DNA from: Pseudomonas fluorescens
GTDB lineage: Bacteria > Pseudomonadota > Gammaproteobacteria > Pseudomonadales > Pseudomonadaceae
Length of the DNA stretch: 64,000 nt
NCBI RefSeq assembly: GCF_902497855.1
Contig: NZ_CABVHU010000009.1
Coordinates: 1 to 64,000, forward strand
Direction of reading: 5' to 3'
The notes under the pieces: model-generated
What the model was told of the DNA's origin: nothing
Databases searched by the model: none
The model's input: the letters and a program-made list of their open reading frames with translations, nothing else
Made by a program: the position numbers and the translations under genes
Shown: piece by piece, positions 43,177 to 51,143 of the stretch
How the letters are laid out: each line of letters opens with the position of its first letter
Position numbering within the stretch: position 1 is the first letter of the stretch

Positions 43177-44732
43177 GATGATTTCCTCTCAAGGCGCGCG
43201 AGATAGTCATCGCGCAAAATGTTTTTCACCACCTTGCCGGCGTTGTTGCGTGGCAGGGCATCGATGAACTCGATCAGACGTGGCTTCTTGTAGCCGGCGA
43301 TCAGTGCGGCGCAATGGCTGCCGAGCGCCTCGCTGTCGACCCTGGTGCCTTCGTGCCTGACGACAAAGGCCACGATACGCTCGCCCCACTCAGGGTCGGG
43401 CAAGCCCAGGACCGCGACTTCGGCGACCTGCGGATGGCTTTCCAATGCATCCTCGACTTCCCGCGCATAGACGTTGAAGCCACCGGAAATGATCATGTCC
43501 TTGTTGCGCCCGACGATATAAAGGAAGCCCTGGGCATCGAGGTAACCGAGATCGCCCGAGTAGTACCAGCCATCGCGGATGGCCTCGGCCTCCAGATCGG
43601 GACGGCGCCAGAAAGCCACTTCGCCGATACCGAAACTCTCGAGCGCGATCTCGCCGATTTCACCCACCGGCAACTCCTCGCCCTGCCCGTCGCGTACGGT
43701 GATCTGCACATTGGCGGTCGGCTTGCCGCAGGAGCGCAGCACAGCGTCCTCGGCGTGTTCATGGGGATACAGCACTGCCAACGGCTGTACCGCCTCGGTC
43801 ATTCCGTATTGCTGGCGCATCACCGGACCGAACCGCGCCATGGCTCGGCGGATCAGGTCGACGGAGGTCGGCGCGGTCCCGTAATGAATGCACTTGAGTG
43901 ATGAAAGATCGGCCTCGACGCCGCTATCGAGTGTGTCGAGCAGGCGCGTGAGCATGGTCGGCACGCACATCATTTGCGTGATGCGATGGCGTTCGATTTG
44001 CTGCAGCGTCTCGACAGGCTCGAACTTGTGCAGGATCACATTGCGCGCACCACGCAGATAGCAGGGCAGCAAATGGACACCGGCGGCATGGGTCAAGGGG
44101 CCGACATGCAACATCGCATCCTCCACCCCCAGGCTGTATTCCATGGCGTAGAAGTGGTTGGTCAGGCGTTCGTACCAGCGCTTGACGGTGTAGGTGACAC
44201 CCTTGGGTTTGCCTGTGGTGCCCGAGGTATAAGCGATTCGCAGCAACGCGTCGGGTGAAACCTGAACGCTGGGCGCGCTTGCCGGCATGGCAGCGAGCAC
44301 TTGCCGATAATCCAGTACCTGCGGCGCCTGCCAGCCAAGCCCGAGCACATGGCGCAAGCTGGCGACACGATCGCGAACCCCTTCGCCGATCTCGCGGAAT
44401 TGTGGTCCCACCACCAACAGGCTCGCACCGGCGTCGTCCAGGATGGCGATCTGCTCGGCCAGGGTATGCCGGGCATTGAGTGCGACATAAACCAGTCCCG
44501 CCTTCTCGACAGCGAACACGCTCTCGATTGCCTCGGGCGAGTTGTCGAGCAGCACAGCCACCCGTTCCCCAACCTGCAACCCGAGCGAAATCAAGGCGTG
44601 GGCCAGACGGTTACTGCCGGCTTCGACCTCTTCATAGGTCAGGCAGTCGTTGCCAAAGACCAGGGCGGTGCGACCACGGTGTTGTCGGGCCGCCCAACTG
44701 AGCATGAGTCCTGCGGTGCGTTTTTTTATCAT
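43173..44732 (-). CDS. acyl-CoA ligase (ANL superfamily), copy 1
   Basis: A 519-residue AMP-forming acyl-CoA synthetase. The P-loop-type motif is AYTSGTTGKPKGV, the adenine motif YGTAPTSV with QQYGMTEA, the hinge YYSGDLGYLDAQGFLYIVGRNKDMIISGG, and the catalytic Lys segment LPRNNAGKVVKNILR at the C-terminus. The ATG at 44732 matches the length of the paralogue at 51144, although its ribosome site is weak; an ATG at 44705 with AGGAC close upstream is the alternative. It is expected to activate a carboxylic acid, which the carboxyltransferases then act on. A GntR operator candidate lies 16-27 bp upstream. Confidence 0.88.
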   Translation of the reverse strand: MIKKRTAGLMLSWAARQHRGRTALVFGNDCLTYEEVEAGSNRLAHALISLGLQVGERVAVLLDNSPEAIESVFAVEKAGLVYVALNARHTLAEQIAILDDAGASLLVVGPQFREIGEGVRDRVASLRHVLGLGWQAPQVLDYRQVLAAMPASAPSVQVSPDALLRIAYTSGTTGKPKGVTYTVKRWYERLTNHFYAMEYSLGVEDAMLHVGPLTHAAGVHLLPCYLRGARNVILHKFEPVETLQQIERHRITQMMCVPTMLTRLLDTLDSGVEADLSSLKCIHYGTAPTSVDLIRRAMARFGPVMRQQYGMTEAVQPLAVLYPHEHAEDAVLRSCGKPTANVQITVRDGQGEELPVGEIGEIALESFGIGEVAFWRRPDLEAEAIRDGWYYSGDLGYLDAQGFLYIVGRNKDMIISGGFNVYAREVEDALESHPQVAEVAVLGLPDPEWGERIVAFVVRHEGTRVDSEALGSHCAALIAGYKKPRLIEFIDALPRNNAGKVVKNILRDDYLARLERKSS

Positions 44733-44747
44733 GATAATTTTTGTCTT

Positions 44748-44759
44748 ATTGTTGACAAT
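44748..44759. promoter_or_regulatory. GntR operator candidate, copy 1
   Basis: ATTGTTGACAAT, an ATTGT-N2-ACAAT palindrome of the type bound by FadR/FCD-class GntR regulators, immediately upstream of the CoA ligase operon. The same 12 bases recur at 45868-45879. TTATCATGATAA, a separate 12-bp palindrome, overlaps the ligase start at 44727-44738. Confidence 0.7.
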
Positions 44760-44798
44760 TTGACACAGCACTCGGGAGTGTTGTGCCCCCGGTGTCAG

Positions 44799-45509
44799 TT
44801 ATTCAAGCTGAGTCGATGCGGCTTGATGGGAAGCGTTGATCAGCTCCACCATCATTTGCGCGGCGACCGTGCTGCTGTTTTGCCTGAGTGCCTCGACCAG
44901 CTGACGCCAATGAATGACGGAAGCCTGCCGGCGCTCGGGAGAACGCAACCCCAAACGTGTGTAGCGCGCAGTCTGGATACCCAGCGCCCCCATCAGTTCG
45001 GCCAGCTGCTTGTTACCGCAGGCCTGGAACAACAGCGTGCTCAGGCGGTAACTGCCCTGTGCGTACTCATCCAGTGCATCCGCTTGCCCGGCGATCAGCT
45101 CCAGCCGGGTGACAATGGCGTCCATCTGATTCACGGCGCTGGCATCAAGGTCAACCAGGTACTTGGCCAGCAACCCGGCCAACACGGCGCGGATCTCGAA
45201 CAGGTTGTCGATCTCCTGCCGGCTCAATGAAGTCACATGCGCGCCACGCTGGGGCACGATGGTCACCACGCCCACCTTTTCGAGAATGCGCAGGGCCTCG
45301 CGGATCGGACCACGGCTGACCTGGAAATGGTCGGCCAGTTCCTGTTCGCGCACCGAATCACCCGGCCCGTATTCACCACGAAGAATCGCAAGCGTGATGC
45401 TCTCGGCAATCTGCTCCGGCATCGTCAAAACGCGCTGGCGACCAGCCCGCATGATACCTATTGCACTACCGCCCTTGGCGGCCGATGCCGAACCTGCATT
45501 CATTGACAT
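44799..45509 (-). CDS. GntR-family (FCD domain) transcriptional regulator
   Basis: A regulator of about 236 residues. The winged helix spans roughly residues 25-90 (MPEQIAESITLAILRGEYGPGDSVREQELADHFQVSRGPIREALRILEKVGVV) and is followed by an all-helical FCD ligand domain (EIDNLFEIRAVLAGLLAKYLVDLDA). The ATG at 45509 is preferred; a GTG at 45524 and an ATG at 45503 are possible. It lies between the small biotinyl gene and the CoA ligase gene. The ATTGTTGACAAT palindromes at 44748 and 45868 are its likely operators, giving control of both arms of the cluster, with an acyl-CoA or acid as probable effector. Confidence 0.88.
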   Translation of the reverse strand: MSMNAGSASAAKGGSAIGIMRAGRQRVLTMPEQIAESITLAILRGEYGPGDSVREQELADHFQVSRGPIREALRILEKVGVVTIVPQRGAHVTSLSRQEIDNLFEIRAVLAGLLAKYLVDLDASAVNQMDAIVTRLELIAGQADALDEYAQGSYRLSTLLFQACGNKQLAELMGALGIQTARYTRLGLRSPERRQASVIHWRQLVEALRQNSSTVAAQMMVELINASHQAASTQLE

Positions 45510-45514
45510 AGACT

Positions 45515-45739
45515 TCAATCGCACTCCATAAGCAAAACATCCTGGCCGTCTTTCACCACCTCGCCCTCGGCAACGAGAACGCTGACAACCCGACCCGGTT
45601 CCGCGGCCATCAAGGGAATTTCCATTTTCATGGACTCCATGATGACCAGCGTCTGATCTTCTTCAACGACATCGCCTTCGCGTACATGAATCTGCCATAC
45701 CGTGCCGGCGACATCCGACTTGACCGCGATTGTACTCAT
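45515..45739 (-). CDS. small stand-alone biotinyl-domain protein
   Basis: A 74-residue biotinyl domain. It starts MSTIAVKSDVAGTVWQIHVREGDVV after an AAGGGGGCGAGA ribosome site and has the biotinylation motif IMESMKMEIPLMA with the target Lys in MKM, then DGQDVLLMECD. It resembles the C-terminal carrier domain of acyl-CoA carboxylases. It is divergent from a second, longer carrier (45938-46405), so the cluster encodes two biotin carriers. They may serve the two different carboxyltransferases from one biotin carboxylase. It lies 5 bp before the preferred regulator start and is probably co-transcribed. Confidence 0.88.
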   Translation of the reverse strand: MSTIAVKSDVAGTVWQIHVREGDVVEEDQTLVIMESMKMEIPLMAAEPGRVVSVLVAEGEVVKDGQDVLLMECD

Positions 45740-45867
45740 TCTCGCCCCCTTCAAAACACTGTTGTTTTTCTGCATTCGCTGAGCCCTTCGCCGGCGCACG
45801 CTAGGCTTTTCCTATAAGGCCTGTGCAAACGACCTGGGCAATGATCAGTAAATTACATGATTGTAGG

Positions 45868-45879
45868 ATTGTTGACAAT
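45868..45879. promoter_or_regulatory. GntR operator candidate, copy 2
   Basis: Exact second copy of ATTGTTGACAAT, in the 198-bp divergent region between the two biotin-carrier genes. It contains TTGACA (45872-45877), which could be a -35 box with TTTTAT as -10 seventeen bases later, so a bound regulator would block transcription of the right operon. Confidence 0.7.
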
Positions 45880-45937
45880 CATACTTTTCGATGTTTTTAT
45901 TCATCCAGGCAATTCGAACAACAAGAGGCCATCAGGC

Positions 45938-46405
45938 ATGTCGCTCACACATAAAGAAGCACGCAGGATCCTGGAGATCCTGGATCACACGACGCATCTG
46001 GACTTTCTGGAAGTCCGCGTCGGTGACACCACACTCACTGCCAGCAAGTCGGGCACGATTCAGCGGTCGCTGGCGCCAGCCCAAGGCGCCTCGCAGGCAA
46101 AATCCGCACCGCCCGCTCCCGTGGTGGCGGTTGCGAGCGAACCCGAAGTGGCCGAGGGCCAAGTGGCGGTGCGCGCGACGATGATGGGTACCTTCTATCG
46201 CAAGCCCAGCCCCGACCAACCGTCCTTTGTCGAAGAAAACGCCACAGTGGAGGCAGGGACCCCCCTGTGCCTGGTCGAAGCCATGAAACTCTTCAACACA
46301 ATCGCCTCCCCCGTTAACGGCCGCCTCGTGCGCATCGTCGCCCAGGACCTGCAGATGGTTCAGCGCGACCAGCTACTGATGATCATCGAACCGGAGGCAT
46401 GCTGA
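45938..46405 (+). CDS. biotin carboxyl carrier protein (AccB-like)
   Basis: A 155-residue carrier with a helical N-terminal part (LTHKEARRILEILDHTTHLDFLEVRVGDTTLTASKSG), a Pro/Ala-rich linker and a C-terminal biotinyl domain with ATMMGTFYRKPSPDQPSFVEE and the biotin motif VEAMKLFNTI. This layout follows AccB rather than the short carrier on the other strand. The ATG at 45938 has AGAGG upstream; the earlier in-frame start falls before the ribosome site. Its stop overlaps the start of the biotin carboxylase gene (TGATG). Confidence 0.9.
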   Translation: MSLTHKEARRILEILDHTTHLDFLEVRVGDTTLTASKSGTIQRSLAPAQGASQAKSAPPAPVVAVASEPEVAEGQVAVRATMMGTFYRKPSPDQPSFVEENATVEAGTPLCLVEAMKLFNTIASPVNGRLVRIVAQDLQMVQRDQLLMIIEPEAC

Positions 46406-47814
46406 TGAGCACCGTTCCCGTGGCAACCCGCGACATTCGTCGAGTCCTGATTGCCAACCGTGGCGAAATTGCCGTGCGTATCGTGCGCGCTTGCAAAACC
46501 CTGGGTATCGAATCGGTGGCGGCCGTCTCCGAAGCCGACCAGGACAGCCTGGCAGCCCGCCTGGCCGACCACTGCGTGATCATCGGCCCAGCGCCGGCGG
46601 CGCAAAGTTACCTGTGCGCCGATCTGCTGGTGCGCACCGCACTGGAACACCGCTGCGACGCCATCCACCCCGGTTATGGCTTCCTTTCCGAGCGCTCGCA
46701 TTTTGCTCAGGCCTGCGAAGACGCAGGTCTGGTGTTCATCGGCCCTTCGGCCGAAATCATCGATTCGATGGGCGACAAAATCACCGCCGTCGGCCTGGCG
46801 GAAAAGGCCGAAGTGCCGCGTGTGCCTGGCTCGGACGCCGTCGCCGATGCCGACACCGCACGCCGCATCGCCAGCGAAATCGGCTATCCCGTGCTGTTCA
46901 AGGCGACAGCCGGCGGTGGCGGGCGTGGCATGCGAATCGTGCGCAGCGATGAAGAAGCCGAGGCGGCGTTCCGTTCGGCTTCATCGGAAGCCCAGGCGGC
47001 CTTTGGCGATCCAACACTGTATGTCGAAAAATTCATCGAGCTGGCGCGCCATATCGAAATCCAGATCATGGGCGACCGCCATGGCAACGTGGTGCATCTG
47101 GGCGAGCGGGAGTGCTCGACGCAGCGCCGGCACCAGAAGCTGATCGAGGAAGCTCCGTCGCCCAGCCTCGCCACCGATACCCGGGAGCAGATGGGTGAAT
47201 GCGCCGTACGCCTGGCGAAAAATGTCGGTTACTTCGGCGCGGGCACCATCGAATTTGTGGTCGATGACCGCGATGGCACCTTCTATTTTCTGGAAATGAA
47301 CACCCGCATCCAGGTCGAGCATCCGGTGACAGAGATGATCACCGGCTTCGACCTGGTCGCCGAGCAGATTCGCATCGCCGCCGGCCTGCCGCTGTCGTTC
47401 ACTCAGGCCGACGTCAAGCTGGTCGGCCATGCGATCGAATGCCGGATCAACGCCGAAGACCCGGACCGCAACTTCCTGCCGAGCCCGGGCCTGGTCAGCG
47501 AATGGCAGCCACCCCAAGGCCCGGGCGTCCGCGTCGATACCCACTGCTACAGCGGCGCCACCGTCCCGCCTTTTTATGACTCCCTGCTGGCCAAGCTGAT
47601 CGTGCATGCGCCCACCCGCAGCGAGGCGATCGTGCGCATGCGCCAGGCGCTGGAGGACATGAAAGTGACAGGCCTGTCGACCACGGCCAGCTTCCATCAT
47701 GCGGTGCTCGATCACCCGGATTTCGTCGCCGGCAAGGTCACCACCCGCTGGGTTGAAGACGTCTTCGTACCGGCCCGCAAACAGGCGTTGAAACAGGCCA
47801 AGGAGCGCGCATGA
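46405..47814 (+). CDS. biotin carboxylase subunit (AccC/PccA-like)
   Basis: A 469-residue ATP-grasp biotin carboxylase that carboxylates biotin with bicarbonate and ATP. Landmarks are RVLIANRGEIAVRIVRACKTLG at the start, ERSHFAQACEDAGLVFIGPS, the glycine-rich ATP lid FKATAGGGGRGMRIV, RECSTQRRHQKLIEEAPSP and EMNTRIQVEHPVTEMITGFDLV with the catalytic Arg-Glu residues. The ATG at 46405 has GGAGG seven bases upstream and is preferred to the ATG at 46399. It is the only biotin carboxylase in the cluster and presumably charges both carriers. Confidence 0.93.
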   Translation: MSTVPVATRDIRRVLIANRGEIAVRIVRACKTLGIESVAAVSEADQDSLAARLADHCVIIGPAPAAQSYLCADLLVRTALEHRCDAIHPGYGFLSERSHFAQACEDAGLVFIGPSAEIIDSMGDKITAVGLAEKAEVPRVPGSDAVADADTARRIASEIGYPVLFKATAGGGGRGMRIVRSDEEAEAAFRSASSEAQAAFGDPTLYVEKFIELARHIEIQIMGDRHGNVVHLGERECSTQRRHQKLIEEAPSPSLATDTREQMGECAVRLAKNVGYFGAGTIEFVVDDRDGTFYFLEMNTRIQVEHPVTEMITGFDLVAEQIRIAAGLPLSFTQADVKLVGHAIECRINAEDPDRNFLPSPGLVSEWQPPQGPGVRVDTHCYSGATVPPFYDSLLAKLIVHAPTRSEAIVRMRQALEDMKVTGLSTTASFHHAVLDHPDFVAGKVTTRWVEDVFVPARKQALKQAKERA

Positions 47815-49208
47815 GCATGACAACATTGGTTGATGTCAGCCTGAGCGACGGTCAGACCGCCGCCTGGGACGGTGCCGCCAGCACGGCGATGCTGCTGGGC
47901 ACGATGAATTCGCTTGGGCACGCTCGACTGGCCGCGATCGAGGTGTTGAGTCCGGCCGTGATCGCGCAGTGCATCCGCCGTGAGGAGAACCCGCTGCAAC
48001 GGGTCGCTGCGCTGCGCCAGCGCGCCAATGGCACGCCCCTGCGTGCGACGGTAAACCTGCTGCCGGCCCATGGTTACATCGACGTGCTGTCTGGCGACGC
48101 ACTGAACACGTGGCTACGCCTGCTGGCCAGCCATGGTGTCAGCGAAGTGGTACTGATCGATCCGCAGCTGGATTTCCAGCGCCTGGACAGTGCCATAAGG
48201 ATGGCATTGGCCAACGGTCTGACCGCCATCGCCGCCCTGCCCTATGTAGACGATCATGAACATGACGACGCCTGCTATTCGGCCAGTGCCGCACGACTGG
48301 TCCAGGCCGGCGCACAGCGCATCATGCTGCGCGACGAAGCCGGCCTGCTGCATGTCGACCGCCTGCCCGGCTTGCTTTCGGCCTTGCGCAGTGGCCTGGA
48401 GGGGACCCCGCTGGATTTGCACACCCGCTGCCACACCAGCCTCGGCCCGCAAGTCGCGCTGGAGGCAATCCGACTCGGCATCGACCGTCTCGATGCCGCG
48501 TTGCCCGGTGTCGCCAACGGTGCTTCGACGCCCTCGCTGACACTGCTGGCCAGGTCTGCGGCGTTGCTCGAATTGCCGCTGCAATCACCGGACCAGGACC
48601 GTATCAAAGAAGCCCAGGCCCAGCTCGCTGCCGTAGCGGATCAGGAAGGGTTTGCCGACAGCCTGCCCTGGGCGTTCGACCTGGCACCTTACGCACACCA
48701 GTTGCCAGCGGAAATCGCCGCCCAGGCCATGCAGGCATTGCGCGAGCGCGGACGGCTGGCCGACCTGTTCGAGTTCTCCCATGAATGCACGCGCATTCGC
48801 CAGGAGCTCGGCCATCCGCCGATGTTGCAACCTTTCGCCCAGGCGATTGCGCGACAGGCATTCGAGCATCTCGACGCCAGCCCACGCTACGCGACACTGC
48901 AGCCGCTTCTGCGCCGCTGGCTGCAAGGCTGCTACGGCCCGATCGACACGACGTTGCACAGCCTGCAACAGCGCATCGGCGCCGTGGCGCACCCTGGCCG
49001 TGCGATCGATGTGCCGGCCACCGACGATGCGCTGGCCGCGCTGGTCTGCGGTTGCCCCGCGCTGCCGCTGTCGCACAGGCTTCATTATGAAATTCGCACC
49101 CCCGAGCAAGCCCTGACACACGGGCTGCTGCAGCGCTGGCCCGACTACAGCGTATTGAGCGTCACGGGCCCCGGCCTGTCCATCCATCTCGAACACAGCA
49201 AGGGGTGA
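47811..49208 (+). CDS. divergent PycB/OadA-like carboxyltransferase-fold protein, partner 1
   Basis: A 465-residue protein related to pyruvate carboxylase subunit B, oxaloacetate decarboxylase alpha and transcarboxylase 5S (HMGL-like barrel plus helical C-terminal domain). Normal members bind a metal through an Asp in the LRDAHQ-type motif, a carboxylated Lys and a His-x-His pair. Here the Asp is kept (Asp13 in SLSDGQT), but the Lys position reads Arg174 (MLRDEAGLL), the first His reads Arg206, and only the second (His208, TRCHTSLG) remains. It overlaps the biotin carboxylase by 4 bp and is 3 bp before a second PycB-like gene. The alignment was done by eye. Either a half of a heteromeric enzyme or a structural subunit is possible. 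Confidence 0.7.
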   Translation: MSMTTLVDVSLSDGQTAAWDGAASTAMLLGTMNSLGHARLAAIEVLSPAVIAQCIRREENPLQRVAALRQRANGTPLRATVNLLPAHGYIDVLSGDALNTWLRLLASHGVSEVVLIDPQLDFQRLDSAIRMALANGLTAIAALPYVDDHEHDDACYSASAARLVQAGAQRIMLRDEAGLLHVDRLPGLLSALRSGLEGTPLDLHTRCHTSLGPQVALEAIRLGIDRLDAALPGVANGASTPSLTLLARSAALLELPLQSPDQDRIKEAQAQLAAVADQEGFADSLPWAFDLAPYAHQLPAEIAAQAMQALRERGRLADLFEFSHECTRIRQELGHPPMLQPFAQAIARQAFEHLDASPRYATLQPLLRRWLQGCYGPIDTTLHSLQQRIGAVAHPGRAIDVPATDDALAALVCGCPALPLSHRLHYEIRTPEQALTHGLLQRWPDYSVLSVTGPGLSIHLEHSKG

Positions 49209-49211
49209 CAT

Positions 49212-50711
49212 GTGCTGAATCAACTACGTGAAAAAGTGAGTGCGGAATTTGCCCGTACCGGCAAACGTCGGCGTATCCAGCTGGTCGACGCCACCCTGCG
49301 CGATGCGCACCAGTGCCTGTGGGCCACGCGCATGCGCACCGAGCACATGCTGCCGATGGCCGAGCGCCTGGATGCCTTGGGTTTCGATTTTATAGAAGCC
49401 ATCGCACTGGTGCAGTTCGACGCCAGTGTACTGTTCCTCAACCAGAATCCGCTGGAGCGGCTGCGCCTGTTGTCCGAGCGGATCCGTCGTACTCCGCTGC
49501 GTGGCGTGGTGCGCAGCAATATGCTGCGCAGCTTCTACCCTGAACCGGACGATCTGAGCGAGCTGTACGTCGAACGCCTGGTCGCCAACGGTGCCCGCGA
49601 CATCGGCTTTCTCGACTCACTGCATTGCTGGGATAACCTGGTGCCGGCGATCACCACCGCCAAGCGCCTGGGCGCTACCACCAATCTTGCGATGATTTAC
49701 AACCTGGCTCCAGGCTACGACGCGCCGTTCTACGCTGCAAAGGCGCGCGAGGCCATCCAGCGCTTCGACATCGACGCCTTTACCTTCGGCGACGCCGGGG
49801 GCAGCCTGACCGTGGAGCAGGTACGCAGCATTGTGCCGGCAATCAAGGCAGTGATCGGTGATCGGCCGCTCGAAGTGCTCACTCACTGCCTTAACGCAAC
49901 CGGCTCGCTGGTGGCGCTGGAAGCAGCCGTACACGGCGCCGACCGTCTGCTGTGCTCGATCGATCCGCTGGCCAACGGCAATGCCGGGCCGTCGGCGCAG
50001 ATGCTGGCGCGCAACCTGCGCGAGATCGGCTTCGAGGTCGACTTCGACGATCGCGCCGCTGACGAGATCGGCGACTACCTCGCCGGCATCGCCGAAGAGA
50101 ATGGCTTTCCCCTGGGTGTCCCGGCGGAATACGACCCGGCTCACTTCGCCACCCAGTACGCCGGCGGCGCCATGTCCAACCTGCAGTCGCAGCTGCAGCT
50201 GGCGGGTATCGCCGACAAGCTGCCGGTAGTGCTCGATGAGATCGCCCGCATCCGCGTGGAACTGGGCTCACCGGTGATGGCCACGCCCTTCCCCGCCATG
50301 ATCGCCGCGCAGGCGGTGATGAACGTGCTGAGCGGTGAGCGTTATAAAGTGGTGCCGGACGAAGTGAAAAAGTACGTGTGCGGTTATTTCGGCGCCCTGC
50401 CCCTGCCGGTGGATCCCGAGATCAAGGATCGCGTGCTCGCCAACGGCTCCCGTGAAATTGCCACCACGCCGCCCGTGCTGGCGCCGAGAGTTCCCGAGCT
50501 ACGTAGCCGCTACCCCGGCCTGTCGGATGACGAGCTGCTGCTGCGCGCCATGTACGGCGACGAAAAGATCACCGGGCTTGCACCGACCGTAGTCGACGAC
50601 ACCTTCAGCGTGCGCCGCCCGCTGCACGAACTGATCGCAGGCCTGGCCCGGCTCCCGGAGCAACGTCATGTGCATATCGCCATGGCCGGTTTCGAATTGC
50701 GTACCCACTGA
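49212..50711 (+). CDS. PycB/OadA-like carboxyltransferase-fold protein, partner 2
   Basis: A 499-residue relative of pyruvate carboxylase B and oxaloacetate decarboxylase alpha. The N-terminus is close to canonical (QLVDATLRDAHQCLWATRMRTEHMLPMAERLD, with Asp31), and the C-terminal PYC/OADA domain is recognisable (GAMSNLQSQLQLAGIADKLP, then MNVLSGERYKVVPDEVKKYVCGYFG). The metal site is altered: the carboxylated Lys reads Gly193 (TFGDAGGS), the first His is kept (His225, LTHCLNATG) and the second reads Leu227. The start is a GTG at 49212 after AGGGG. Its losses differ from those in partner 1, so the two together may make one functional site, or the chemistry no longer needs this metal. Pyruvate is not assured as substrate. 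Confidence 0.75.
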   Translation: MLNQLREKVSAEFARTGKRRRIQLVDATLRDAHQCLWATRMRTEHMLPMAERLDALGFDFIEAIALVQFDASVLFLNQNPLERLRLLSERIRRTPLRGVVRSNMLRSFYPEPDDLSELYVERLVANGARDIGFLDSLHCWDNLVPAITTAKRLGATTNLAMIYNLAPGYDAPFYAAKAREAIQRFDIDAFTFGDAGGSLTVEQVRSIVPAIKAVIGDRPLEVLTHCLNATGSLVALEAAVHGADRLLCSIDPLANGNAGPSAQMLARNLREIGFEVDFDDRAADEIGDYLAGIAEENGFPLGVPAEYDPAHFATQYAGGAMSNLQSQLQLAGIADKLPVVLDEIARIRVELGSPVMATPFPAMIAAQAVMNVLSGERYKVVPDEVKKYVCGYFGALPLPVDPEIKDRVLANGSREIATTPPVLAPRVPELRSRYPGLSDDELLLRAMYGDEKITGLAPTVVDDTFSVRRPLHELIAGLARLPEQRHVHIAMAGFELRTH

Positions 50712-50718
50712 GGCTGCC

Positions 50719-51135
50719 ATGTCGACTCCCCTTTCTGCACGGCCAATACCGCAACCCACCAGCGAAACGGCCGCCTATTGGGCGGCCGCCCAGGAGCAGC
50801 GACTGGTGATCCAGCGTTGCGCCAGTTGCGGCCACTGCCAGTTTTACCCACGGGCGTTTTGCATCGAGTGCCTGTCCGAGCGCATTGAATGGATCAATGC
50901 CAGCGGCCAGGGGCGAATCTACAGTTACACGGTCTGTCGGATCGCCCCCTCGCCGGCCTTCGAGGCCCGGCTGCCCTATGTCGTGGCGCTGATAGACCTC
51001 GACGAAGGCGTACGCATGCTGGCCAACCTCCTCGATGTCGAGCTTGAGGACGTCGCCATCGGTGCCCGCGTCGGCGTCTGTTTCGAGGCCGTCAGCGAGT
51101 CCTGCACGCTGCCCCAGTTCACTCTTTTGGATTAG
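50719..51135 (+). CDS. Zn-ribbon/OB-fold (DUF35) protein, thiolase partner
   Basis: A 138-residue DUF35 protein. The rubredoxin-like Zn ribbon is C-x2-C-x10-14-C-x2-C: RCASCGHCQFYPRAFCIECLSE, followed by an OB-fold (GQGRIYSYTVCRIAPSPAFEARLPYVVALIDLDEGVRML). DUF35 proteins bind acyl-CoA and pair with thiolase-like subunits, and in steroid side-chain degradation such pairs (ChsH2-Ltp2) act as retro-aldolases. It begins 7 bp after the PycB-like gene; the thiolase-like partner is two genes on. Confidence 0.88.
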   Translation: MSTPLSARPIPQPTSETAAYWAAAQEQRLVIQRCASCGHCQFYPRAFCIECLSERIEWINASGQGRIYSYTVCRIAPSPAFEARLPYVVALIDLDEGVRMLANLLDVELEDVAIGARVGVCFEAVSESCTLPQFTLLD

Positions 51136-51143
51136 CCGCCACC

